Source: Rhodospirillales bacterium (lineage in GTDB: Bacteria; Pseudomonadota; Alphaproteobacteria; Micavibrionales; Micavibrionaceae). From it: a stretch of 64,000 nt of DNA. Of the stretch, positions 15,594 through 23,154 are shown piece after piece; the stretch's first letter is position 1, and each line of letters starts with the position of its first letter. The translations under genes and the position numbers were made by a program. Location of the stretch: NCBI GenBank assembly GCA_020638365.1, contig JACKIQ010000004.1, forward strand, positions 1-64,000, given 5' to 3'. Below the pieces are notes generated by a model that ran no database searches, had not been told where the DNA came from, and was given only the letters and a program-made list of their open reading frames with translations.

Positions 15594-17615
15594 TTACCGC
15601 GCAGGAACGGCCTGAACGCCCTTGGTGCAATCCGGCCCGGCCATATCGTCCGCGTAGCATTGCCCGCTATCCTCGACCCTTTGCCCGGTCGCGTCGCCCG
15701 CGTTGCGGCGGATCGTCTCGTCAGCCCCGCCCTCCGGCTTGCCGCACGCCGAACCGAAATCGTCCGCGTAGCATTTCCCGTCATCAGCGGCGCTCGGCGC
15801 CCTCCCACCGGCAGTTTCTCCGGTGGCGCATGGGCCTTCGGTATCGTCGGCATAACAGACCGTATCACCGCCTTGCCCCCCTGCCGGCTTTTCGCAGGGT
15901 CCGTCCATCTCGTCCGCGAAACAGGTCGTATCGTCCGCTCCCGGCGCCGTTTCCGGACCGCCGGGCCTGAGCCTCCCGCTGCCGTCCGTCGCGCACAGGT
16001 TCAGCCCGCCTTCGTTGGCCGCTTCGCGCAGGGCGGGCAGGTACTTTTCGCTCCGCAGCCGCGCATAGGCGTCGCGCAGATTGAACGGGTCCGCATGCCC
16101 CCCGCTGCCCCACATGAACAGGCTCGCGGGTGTGATCTTGCGGCTGCGCAAATCCGCCATCAGCGCCTCTGTCTCTTGATGCCCCTTCATCTTGTCATAG
16201 GTCAGGGACATGTCCTGCGGCACGATATCCGGGCGCAGGCGCTGTGCAAGCCGGAAAAGGCTTTCGTCGTTGACCCCGCCGAACCGGTCGGCCCAGAGCT
16301 GGTCGCGGTAGCGCTGGAACTGCGCGCTGAAAAACACGTCATGCTGTTCTCCCGGCCCGATACCGATGCGCGACAATTGTTCCATCCGGGCCTGATCGCG
16401 CGGCGGTTTGCCCATTCCTTCATGGGCGAGCATGACGTCGTCAAGGTCCGGATTGAACCGTCCCTCCAGCATGGCCGAGGAAATATCCTTCTCATCAATG
16501 CACAACTGCTTGGCCTGATGCACCATGATCTCTGTGGCGATCTTGGCCACCTCGTCGCGCGAATAGGTCTGCTTGTCGGTTGTGATGCCGAGTTGCCCCA
16601 TCACCTCGCGGATCAGCTGCTGTTGCCCCGGATCTGCTCCGTCAGGACGCAGCAGGGCTTTGTTGCTGACACGGTCGCCGTTCAGAAGGTCGACATAGAC
16701 CGCGCGGTTGAAAAAACGGTCCTGAACCGGGTTTTCCCATGGGGAATCCGTCCGCGGCCTGTTTGCCATGAAAGAACCGCTCGGCACCCGGCCCGTAACG
16801 ATGTAATCGACAAGTCCGACCATCGCGCCTGTGCGTCCGAGTTCGGCCATCGCCGGATTGGATATGGTCTGACCGTTTTTCTGCATAAGCCAGATCTGGA
16901 AAAGTGTATCGCGCAGAGCCTCCGGCCGAACGCCGGCGGCCTCCATCTTTTTCTTAAGCAACTCCTGCATGAAGGCGGCGGTCCGCCCGTCCACGGTTTG
17001 CGGCGTAAAGTCGATCTCGATATCCGGGTTGGCGGCCTGCTGTTCCTTGAGATAATCCTTGAGCGCCCGCCCTGTATTCTCCAGCACGTCGGTATTCGAG
17101 GCCGGGTTGCCCGTAACCCCGAGATAGGAATCGCTGATCGCCATCAACTCGCGCGCCTGCGCTTCGGGGGAGCCGTTCACAGCTTCCGGGTTGCGGACAC
17201 CCGTGCGCCGGGCCGATTCCGTATTCAGGGCGCTGCGCTGCGCTTCCGGCAGGGCCCGTGCCTTGGCAACCACTTGGTTGATAAGATCGACCGTCTGCTT
17301 GGCCCCGCTGTTCGACGTGTCTGCGGCGCTGGCCGTGGCCAGCATGTCGAGAGCCGCAAGCGTCGCCTCGTCAAGCTCGCCTGTAACTTTGACCGACGAG
17401 AGCAGGGAAGCGTTGCTTCCCGCAAGGGCCGCCAGCCCCGAAGAGCCAGAACTCAGGAAGACCTGCACCGACTCGATTGTCTTGCTGTAGGAATCGATAA
17501 AAGCTGTATCGGAAGCGTTTTCATCAAGAGCCAAAGCCGTATGGCCCCGGTCAATAATCTGGGGAACGACTGTATTGAGCGCTCTCTTGAGCTCTACGAG
17601 TGGACTGTCCGGCAT
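15594..17615 (-). CDS. Unrecognised 673-residue protein with C-terminal Cys-Tyr-Ala-Asp-Asp repeats
   Basis: I do not recognise this protein. It is predicted soluble, with no signal peptide or membrane segment. Residues ~1-100 are helical and include VKVTGELDEATLAAL, faintly like a peptidoglycan-binding repeat. The middle (~130-540) is mixed alpha/beta, rich in Asp, Arg and Gln. The last ~110 residues are Gly/Asp/Glu-rich and hold four CYADD-type repeats. The coding strand is clear: the minus-strand reading has a sensible protein composition, a GTGAGGG ribosome site and a near-consensus promoter. The opposite frame is also long and open but is a GC-driven shadow. It is transcribed toward the AT-rich orphan gene and has no obvious operon partner. 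Confidence 0.75.
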   Translation of the reverse strand: MPDSPLVELKRALNTVVPQIIDRGHTALALDENASDTAFIDSYSKTIESVQVFLSSGSSGLAALAGSNASLLSSVKVTGELDEATLAALDMLATASAADTSNSGAKQTVDLINQVVAKARALPEAQRSALNTESARRTGVRNPEAVNGSPEAQARELMAISDSYLGVTGNPASNTDVLENTGRALKDYLKEQQAANPDIEIDFTPQTVDGRTAAFMQELLKKKMEAAGVRPEALRDTLFQIWLMQKNGQTISNPAMAELGRTGAMVGLVDYIVTGRVPSGSFMANRPRTDSPWENPVQDRFFNRAVYVDLLNGDRVSNKALLRPDGADPGQQQLIREVMGQLGITTDKQTYSRDEVAKIATEIMVHQAKQLCIDEKDISSAMLEGRFNPDLDDVMLAHEGMGKPPRDQARMEQLSRIGIGPGEQHDVFFSAQFQRYRDQLWADRFGGVNDESLFRLAQRLRPDIVPQDMSLTYDKMKGHQETEALMADLRSRKITPASLFMWGSGGHADPFNLRDAYARLRSEKYLPALREAANEGGLNLCATDGSGRLRPGGPETAPGADDTTCFADEMDGPCEKPAGGQGGDTVCYADDTEGPCATGETAGGRAPSAADDGKCYADDFGSACGKPEGGADETIRRNAGDATGQRVEDSGQCYADDMAGPDCTKGVQAVPAR
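15627..15923 (-). repeat. Four degenerate coding repeats, C-[YF]-A-D-[DE]-x2-[GSA]-[PA]-(D)-C
   Basis: The copies in the encoded protein are at residues 565-574 (CFADEMDGPC), 587-596 (CYADDTEGPC), 615-624 (CYADDFGSAC) and 653-663 (CYADDMAGPDC). Spacers of 12, 18 and 28 Gly-rich residues separate them, growing toward the C-terminus. At DNA level two copies share TCGTCCGCGTAGCATT on the plus strand, consistent with internal duplication. Confidence 0.85.
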
Positions 17616-17669
17616 ATACCCTCACCCCGCTGATATACTGACGGGATTGTAATTCTTATATTTGCACAA

Positions 17670-17699
17670 ATTATACGGTTTTGACGGGGGCTTTGTCAA
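17670..17699 (-). promoter_or_regulatory. Near-consensus sigma-70 promoter for the repeat-protein gene
   Basis: On the minus strand TTGACA (complement of 17694-17699) and TATAAT (complement of 17670-17675) are separated by 18 bases. Both hexamers are perfect. The start would be near 17663, giving a leader of about 48 bases. An inverted repeat TTTGAC-N9-GTCAAA (17680-17700) covers the -35 and spacer and could be an operator. Confidence 0.7.
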
Positions 17700-17751
17700 A
17701 TAATCGTAAACAAGGGGCTTTTAGCCGCTCAAACGCAGAATTACAGCGCTC

Positions 17752-18654
17752 TCAGCCGGTTTTTACCAGTTTATCGTGATCCTTCTGCCGCACCAGCGTG
17801 CTGTACGCATCCTGAAGGCGCTTTGTCACCGCCGCCGGCTTGAACGTGATCCCGTCGATTTCGCCGACCGGGGTCAGCTCCGCCGCCGTTCCGGTCAGGA
17901 ATATCTCCTGAAAACCCTTAAGTTCTTCGGGTTTGATATGCCGCTCCTCGACGGGAATGCCCATCTCCTTGGCCAGAGCGATCACCGTCTGTCGCGTAAT
18001 CCCGTTCAGGAAGCAATCCGGGGTAGGGGTCAGCAGCACCCCGTCCTTGACCGCGAAGAAATTCGCCGCCGAAGCCTCGGCGATATAGCCTCGGTAATCC
18101 AGCATCAGCGCATCGTCGTAACCCTCGTCCTCGATCGCATGCTTGGACATGGTGCAGATCATGTACAGCCCGGCGGCCTTGCTCTGCGTCGGCGCTGTAT
18201 CCGCTGCGGGGCGTCGCCACGGCCCGGTTTTAAGGCGAATGCCGTTCACCAGCTTGTCCTCGGGGTAATACGTCCCCCAGGCCCACCCGGCCACCGCGAC
18301 ATGCGTTTTCGTCCTGCGCGCCGAAACGCCCATCTGCTCGCCCCCGCGCCACGCGACAGGCCGCACATATCCGTCTTTAAGGCCGTTCGCCTCCATAACC
18401 TCGTACTTGATCGCCTCGATTTCATCGACGCTCAACGGAATCTCCATCCCGAGGATTTCCGCCGAACGCCTGAAACGCTCTGAATGCGCCCGGCTCTTGA
18501 AAATCACGCCGTCATACATCCGCTCGCCCTCGAACACGGAGCTGGCGTAATGCAGGCCATGGCTCAGGACGTGGATTTTTGCCTCGCGCCAGGGATGCAT
18601 TTTCCCGTTGATCCAGATAAATCCGTCCCTGTCGTCAAAGGGCGTGAAAGCCAT
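17752..18654 (-). CDS. ilvE: Branched-chain amino acid aminotransferase
   Basis: Class IV PLP-dependent aminotransferase (300 residues) for the last step of Leu, Ile and Val synthesis. Motifs are FDDRDGFIWINGK, HGLHYASSVFEGER, YVRPVAWRGGEQMG, the PLP-lysine region QSKAAGLYMICTMSKHAI, EASAANFFAVKDG and FLTGTAAELTPVGEIDG. The start at 18654 (MAFTPFDDRD) matches alphaproteobacterial homologues and has AGGA upstream. An ATG at 18669 adds five residues. It is divergent from the response regulator. Confidence 0.93.
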   Translation of the reverse strand: MAFTPFDDRDGFIWINGKMHPWREAKIHVLSHGLHYASSVFEGERMYDGVIFKSRAHSERFRRSAEILGMEIPLSVDEIEAIKYEVMEANGLKDGYVRPVAWRGGEQMGVSARRTKTHVAVAGWAWGTYYPEDKLVNGIRLKTGPWRRPAADTAPTQSKAAGLYMICTMSKHAIEDEGYDDALMLDYRGYIAEASAANFFAVKDGVLLTPTPDCFLNGITRQTVIALAKEMGIPVEERHIKPEELKGFQEIFLTGTAAELTPVGEIDGITFKPAAVTKRLQDAYSTLVRQKDHDKLVKTG

Positions 18655-18762
18655 GCCTGAAGTCCTCATCTTTTACGTTTACCCCTGACCTGTTTCGGTC
18701 TAGGCTGTTAAAAACCGTGAGAAAACAAGCTATACGGGCATATTTATTTTGTAAAGAAGATC

Positions 18763-19500
18763 ATGCAGCCATTTCAGGACATCGCGGGCGCACTGGGCAA
18801 GCAGCCGCATATTCTAGTGGTCGATGACGACAGGAGAATCTGCCAGCTTGTTTCGCGCTTCCTGATGGCTCAGCAATTCGTGGTACAGACCGCCCCGAAC
18901 GCGCACGAAGCTCGGGAAATGATGAAAAGGTTCGTTTTCGATGCTCTGATTGTGGATGTCATGATGCCCGGACAGACCGGACTCGAATTTACAAAGGAAT
19001 TGAGAAAAACAAATAATATTCCGGTACTTCTCTTAACCGCCCTTGGAGAAGTGGAAGATCGTATTGCGGGTCTTGAAACCGGGGCTGATGACTACTTGCC
19101 CAAACCCTTTGAACCCCGTGAGCTGGTTCTGCGGCTGAATGCGATACTCAGGCGCGCTCCGGCACCGTCTGCTCAGAACGCCGATGCCGGATTTTCCATA
19201 GGAAGATGGATTTTCCGGGTCAACAGGGCAGAACTGGAAGACGCCGCCAATGAAATCGCACCTCAACGGTTGACGACGGTCGAAGTGAATCTCTTGCGGG
19301 CTTTGTGTGAAAGCGCTGGGAATCCTTTGAGTCGCCATGAACTCGCGGAGCGTTGTGGTATGGACGATGCTGGAGAAAGAACGTTTGACGTGCAGGTCAC
19401 GCGCCTTCGCCGCAAGATCGAGGAAGATACAAAAAATCCTCGTTCTCTTGTGACTGTCAGGGGAAAAGGATACATGCTGCATGCGGAAAAACTGGGTTAA
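18763..19500 (+). CDS. OmpR-family response regulator
   Basis: A 245-residue regulator with a receiver domain (~15-130: acidic DDD at 21-23, phospho-acceptor Asp65 in IVDVMMPG, switch Thr and a lysine in YLPKPFEP). A C-terminal winged-helix DNA-binding domain follows (~150-240: ERTFDVQVTRLRRKIEEDTKNPRSLVTVRGKGYML). It is paired with the overlapping histidine kinase. The pair resembles OmpR/EnvZ of alphaproteobacteria, but the target genes are not visible here. AAAGAAG precedes the ATG. Confidence 0.92.
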   Translation: MQPFQDIAGALGKQPHILVVDDDRRICQLVSRFLMAQQFVVQTAPNAHEAREMMKRFVFDALIVDVMMPGQTGLEFTKELRKTNNIPVLLLTALGEVEDRIAGLETGADDYLPKPFEPRELVLRLNAILRRAPAPSAQNADAGFSIGRWIFRVNRAELEDAANEIAPQRLTTVEVNLLRALCESAGNPLSRHELAERCGMDDAGERTFDVQVTRLRRKIEEDTKNPRSLVTVRGKGYMLHAEKLG

Positions 19501-20866
19501 AAAGCGCATGATCCGGCCGAAGACAATCAATAAAAAATGGATCAAGACGTTTCTTCCTAAAACCCTGTTCGGGCGTTCCTTGCTGATCTTGATCATACCC
19601 GTCATTCTTATACAGCTGATCTCGACCTACGTTTTTTTTGACCGTCACTGGAATAAGATGGCCGGGCGCCTGTCATATGCAGTCGCCGGAGAGATCGTGC
19701 TGATAGGGAGGCTGGTTGAGACCAGCCCCGACCCGGCCGCGGTAGAGAAAATAACGGCCCTGGCCGGGGATAAGCTTGACCTGATAATAAGCTACCGTCC
19801 CGGCGAAACCATTCAAAAAACATCGTCAGGACCGCAGGAAGGGTATTGGGCGTCATATATTGCCAGAATATTCGCGAAGGAACTCGGTCAGCAGACTCAA
19901 AATCCTTTTACGGTCGATGTGGATTTTCAGGAAAAATGGGTAGAGGTTGGCCTGCAACTTGAGGGAGGAGTGCTCAACATCTCTCTGCCCCAACGCCGTC
20001 TTTTCGCGTCCACGACCTATATTTTCCTGCTCTGGGTATACGGTTCTTCGACGGTCCTGCTGCTAATCGCGGTCCTTTTTATGCGTAACCAGATTCGTCC
20101 CATACGCAAACTGGCCATAGCCGCCGAACGGTTTGGAAAAGGCCGGGATGTGGAGCGGTTTAAGATTGAGGGGGCCAGAGAAGTACGTCAGGCAGGTCAG
20201 GCCTTTATGGATATGCGCACCCGTATCTTAAGGCAGATTGAGCAGAGAACGACGATGCTCGCCGGCGTTTCCCATGATCTGCGCACGCCTCTGACCCGGA
20301 TGCGCCTTCAGGCGGCCCTGATAGGCGACAGCCCGGATGCCGAAGCCCTGAAAGGGGACATCGAGGAAATGGAAAAAATGATCGAGGGCTACCTGAATTT
20401 TGTCCGCGGCGAGGGGAACGAACAGCCGGTAATAACCGATATGGTCCCCCTGATAGAGGGTGTCATTAATTTGGCCCGCAGGCAGGGCCGCGATATTGAC
20501 TTTACCCATGAAGATCTCGAAAACCTGTCCATGACGGTGCGCCCGCTGGCCATGCGCCGTTGCCTGACGAATGTGATCGGAAACGCCGTCAAATACGCGC
20601 ACCATGTATGGGTGAAGCTTGAAAAACCCGAAAAGAAAACCGTCCTGATAACGATCGAGGATAACGGCCCGGGCATCAAGGAGGAAAAGTACGAAGACGT
20701 ATTCAAACCGTTCTACCGCGTGGATGAATCACGGAATGTGGATACGGGCGGGGTAGGGCTGGGCCTGCCCATTGCCATGGATATCGTGAACGCGCACGGC
20801 GGGACGATAAATCTGGAAAAAAGCGCCCGCGGGGGACTGGCCGTAAAAATAACCCTCCCTCAATGA
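19481..20866 (+). CDS. EnvZ-like sensor histidine kinase
   Basis: A 461-residue membrane kinase. Transmembrane segments lie at about 29-50 and 175-205, with a periplasmic sensor between, then a HAMP linker. The H-box is VSHDLRTPLTRMRL with His265. ATP-binding motifs are NVIGNAVKYA, DNGPGI and GVGLGLPIAMDIV. It should phosphorylate Asp65 of the adjacent regulator. The start overlaps that gene by 20 bases; an in-frame ATG at 19508 is an alternative. AAGGA ten bases before 19481 supports the longer form. Confidence 0.92.
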   Translation: MRKNWVKKRMIRPKTINKKWIKTFLPKTLFGRSLLILIIPVILIQLISTYVFFDRHWNKMAGRLSYAVAGEIVLIGRLVETSPDPAAVEKITALAGDKLDLIISYRPGETIQKTSSGPQEGYWASYIARIFAKELGQQTQNPFTVDVDFQEKWVEVGLQLEGGVLNISLPQRRLFASTTYIFLLWVYGSSTVLLLIAVLFMRNQIRPIRKLAIAAERFGKGRDVERFKIEGAREVRQAGQAFMDMRTRILRQIEQRTTMLAGVSHDLRTPLTRMRLQAALIGDSPDAEALKGDIEEMEKMIEGYLNFVRGEGNEQPVITDMVPLIEGVINLARRQGRDIDFTHEDLENLSMTVRPLAMRRCLTNVIGNAVKYAHHVWVKLEKPEKKTVLITIEDNGPGIKEEKYEDVFKPFYRVDESRNVDTGGVGLGLPIAMDIVNAHGGTINLEKSARGGLAVKITLPQ

Positions 20867-20974
20867 TGCGGGTGAAAAAAGAACCGGTACGTCTTCCTCA
20901 AGGCGCACGACAAGCCAACGGCCTGGAATTTTCACAAACAAGAGCCAAAAACAGATAGTAACACTTGCGCTGAT

Positions 20975-21835
20975 TTAGCGGGACGTACCACCGATCATCA
21001 TTTCGATTCCACGCGGATCGGCTTGCGGAAAACTGCTGACAGTCTCATCGGTAAAATCATTTTCGTATTGCGAAGCCAGGTTGGGATCATCAATCTGGTC
21101 ACTGTCGGCAACAGTTTCAAGGAGGTTCTGACGAAAAGCAGGCAAAGACAGGGCTATTTGCACTTTTAGGGCAAGCTCTTCCGTTTCGGGCGTTTGCTCG
21201 GCGTTTGGAATAATATGGTCAAGGACGTCTCGAAGCACCGTTTCCGTATTTCTTGCGGAATCAACGGCGGAAATACCATAAGCCGGCGGGCGGCTGTCAG
21301 GAACCTGATCCGGGAAAAGCTCATGCGCCTGCCGCAGAACAGTCCTCTGAAGGCCGTTTACAAACGAGTCGGTCATATAGTTCGTATCGATCGTATTGAC
21401 AAGGGAACTCTCTTTTGCCGCTTGAAGATCTTCGTTGGACACATACAGAACCTCGCCGGAAATCCCGGTTCCCTGATTGGCAAAATTGTCCCTTTCCCAT
21501 TTCCCGGCATAAACATGTTTGCCTAGGGATTCGGCATCGTAAGGCGTACGCTCGTAGGAGCGTAAGGGAGTAACGATATCGTATTGTGCGAGGGTATCGA
21601 CATCAGCGGATTTTTTGAACGTATCGACTAATATTCCATACCCCGCGTCCTGTATTGCTCCCGAAGCATCCCTGATAGCGTCAGATACATCGGAGCCCAG
21701 CCTTCGTACCTTTCTGGACAGCAACTCCCCGATACCCGGATGAGCGGCCTCCAACTCCGCCTGTTCAGCCTGTCTTCTTTCTCGTTCTGCCTTTGCCAGC
21801 TCAGCCCCGGAACTATCAAAAAAAGAATCAGCCAT
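20975..21835 (-). CDS. Unrecognised 286-residue acidic protein
   Basis: I do not recognise this protein. It begins with a charged helix (residues ~10-35, Ala/Glu/Arg-rich, ERERRQAEQAELEAA) and a short amphipathic region (~40-75). The remainder is mixed and Asp/Gln-rich. No signal peptide, membrane segment or cysteine pattern is seen. GGGGTTG precedes the ATG. It stands alone between convergent genes. In style (acidic, soluble, Asp/Gln-rich, unlinked) it resembles the repeat protein at 15594-17615, but I see no clear sequence similarity. Confidence 0.6.
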   Translation of the reverse strand: MADSFFDSSGAELAKAERERRQAEQAELEAAHPGIGELLSRKVRRLGSDVSDAIRDASGAIQDAGYGILVDTFKKSADVDTLAQYDIVTPLRSYERTPYDAESLGKHVYAGKWERDNFANQGTGISGEVLYVSNEDLQAAKESSLVNTIDTNYMTDSFVNGLQRTVLRQAHELFPDQVPDSRPPAYGISAVDSARNTETVLRDVLDHIIPNAEQTPETEELALKVQIALSLPAFRQNLLETVADSDQIDDPNLASQYENDFTDETVSSFPQADPRGIEMMIGGTSR

Positions 21836-22010
21836 ATCAACCCCATAAGCTTTATTGTTATATGAAAACTAATCCCCAAATGTAGTCGAAGCCTTATAAA
21901 AAGTCAAAATTATCATTTCGGAATTTGGGCGCGAGATCCCAAATAAAGGAAAATGATTGTGCTCATAAAGTGCTTTTTTGAGCCCAAAAAGTTAGCTGCA
22001 CCTGCTTGTT

Positions 22011-22355
22011 TTAAATAAGGCGCGCCCCGTTGGGCACCTGCCGCTCGCAGTCCGCCAGCACAATATCGCCGGCTTCGTCGGCAAAACCCAGGGTCAGGAC
22101 CTCGGACATAAACGGGCCGATCTGCCGCGGCGGAAAATTGACGACGCCGAGAACCTGGCGCCCCATAAGGGCGTCACGCGAATAATGGGCGGTAATCTGG
22201 GCAGAACTCTTCTTGATGCCGATATCGGGGCCGAAATCAATAAACAGCTTGAAAGCAGGTTTTCGGGCTTCGGGAAAATCCTGAACATCGACAACCGTGC
22301 CGACACGGATTTCAACCTTCAGAAAATCATCAAAACTGCAATAATCTTCGGACAT
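22011..22355 (-). CDS. csaA: CsaA-type tRNA-binding protein
   Basis: A 114-residue single-domain protein of the EMAP/Trbp111 OB-fold family. Typical motifs are DFLKVEIRVGTVVDV, KPAFKLFIDFG, GIKKSSAQITAHY and VLGVVNFPPRQIGPFMSEVLTLG. CsaA binds tRNA and has been described as having export-chaperone activity. It lies 33 bases after the phasin gene on the same strand and may share its transcript. The function is known only at family level. Confidence 0.93.
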   Translation of the reverse strand: MSEDYCSFDDFLKVEIRVGTVVDVQDFPEARKPAFKLFIDFGPDIGIKKSSAQITAHYSRDALMGRQVLGVVNFPPRQIGPFMSEVLTLGFADEAGDIVLADCERQVPNGARLI

Positions 22356-22388
22356 GGGAACCGAAAAACACGCGAAAAAAACGCTCTA

Positions 22389-22847
22389 TCAGGCCGCGCG
22401 CTGTCCCTCGTCGCTCTCATCCGATTCGATAGCGGACTTGATCTCATTGAGGCTGTCTTTGAGGCGGCGGTTAAGAACCCCGGAAGTCTCGCTGTTAGAC
22501 TGGCGCACGATCTCCCCGATCTCGTTCATGCCTTCCATGGTCTTCTTGCAGCTTTCTTTAAAAAGCTCGGCGTTGCGTGCAAGTGCCTCTTCAGGCTTGG
22601 AATCCTTAAGGATTTCGCTGGTCCGGCAGTTCTGCTCGCTCAGGATTTGGGAAAAAAGCTCGGCTTGACGGTTCATGACTGTCTGGAAACTGCGAAAAGC
22701 GATCTGCTGCGTTTCGGCCAATGTTTGAAGATTTCGGCGCTGCATTTCAAGAAGGCAGGAAAAACCATAAGGAACCTTCGGGAGTTCGCCCATCTTAAAC
22801 AGTTCAGGATTAGGAAAAAACGCTTTAAATTTAAAGTCCTGCGCCAT
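22389..22847 (-). CDS. Phasin family protein
   Basis: A 152-residue, mostly helical protein. It matches the phasin family pattern: an N-terminal PNPELFKMGELPKVPY segment, then long amphipathic helices with LAETQQIAFRSFQTVMNRQAELFSQI. Phasins coat poly-hydroxyalkanoate granules. The PHB synthesis cluster lies 12 kb away in this window, so the pairing is coherent. An inverted repeat ATTGTT-TTG-AACAAT lies 35 bases upstream of the start. The acidic tail (ESDESDEGQ) is unremarkable. Confidence 0.82.
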   Translation of the reverse strand: MAQDFKFKAFFPNPELFKMGELPKVPYGFSCLLEMQRRNLQTLAETQQIAFRSFQTVMNRQAELFSQILSEQNCRTSEILKDSKPEEALARNAELFKESCKKTMEGMNEIGEIVRQSNSETSGVLNRRLKDSLNEIKSAIESDESDEGQRAA

Positions 22848-22882
22848 GAATAGCCCCTATAAATACAGGATAAAATAATGAA

Positions 22883-22897
22883 ATTGTTTTGAACAAT
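22883..22897. promoter_or_regulatory. 15-base inverted repeat upstream of the phasin gene
   Basis: ATTGTT-TTG-AACAAT is a perfect 6-base inverted repeat with a 3-base centre. It sits about 35 bases before the phasin start. It could be an operator; no protein can be assigned from sequence alone. Confidence 0.45.
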
Positions 22898-23154
22898 AAC
22901 CGTAGTTTTTTAAAAAATACAAGTCAAGAACTTAGGGTGTTGAACATAACTGAAAACAGGGGAAAACTATGAGATGAATGCTGAGAATAAAAGTTTTATG
23001 AAAATAATTGAAGGTTTTTTACATGGGCTTTTCTACGGATAGACCTGGGATTTTAGCGATCTTTTAACGCCTTTCCGTCATTGTACAGGAGAAAAGAGCA
23101 AAAACGTGCACCGGAATAAGGTGTTTGCGTCTGTATGATTTTTTCGGGGCAAAG

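Noticed and set aside
15660..17633. 657-codon open frame on the plus strand opposite the repeat protein
   Set aside because: Long frames without stops are expected opposite GC-rich genes. The translation is rich in Arg, His and Pro without domains, and the promoter and ribosome site belong to the minus strand.
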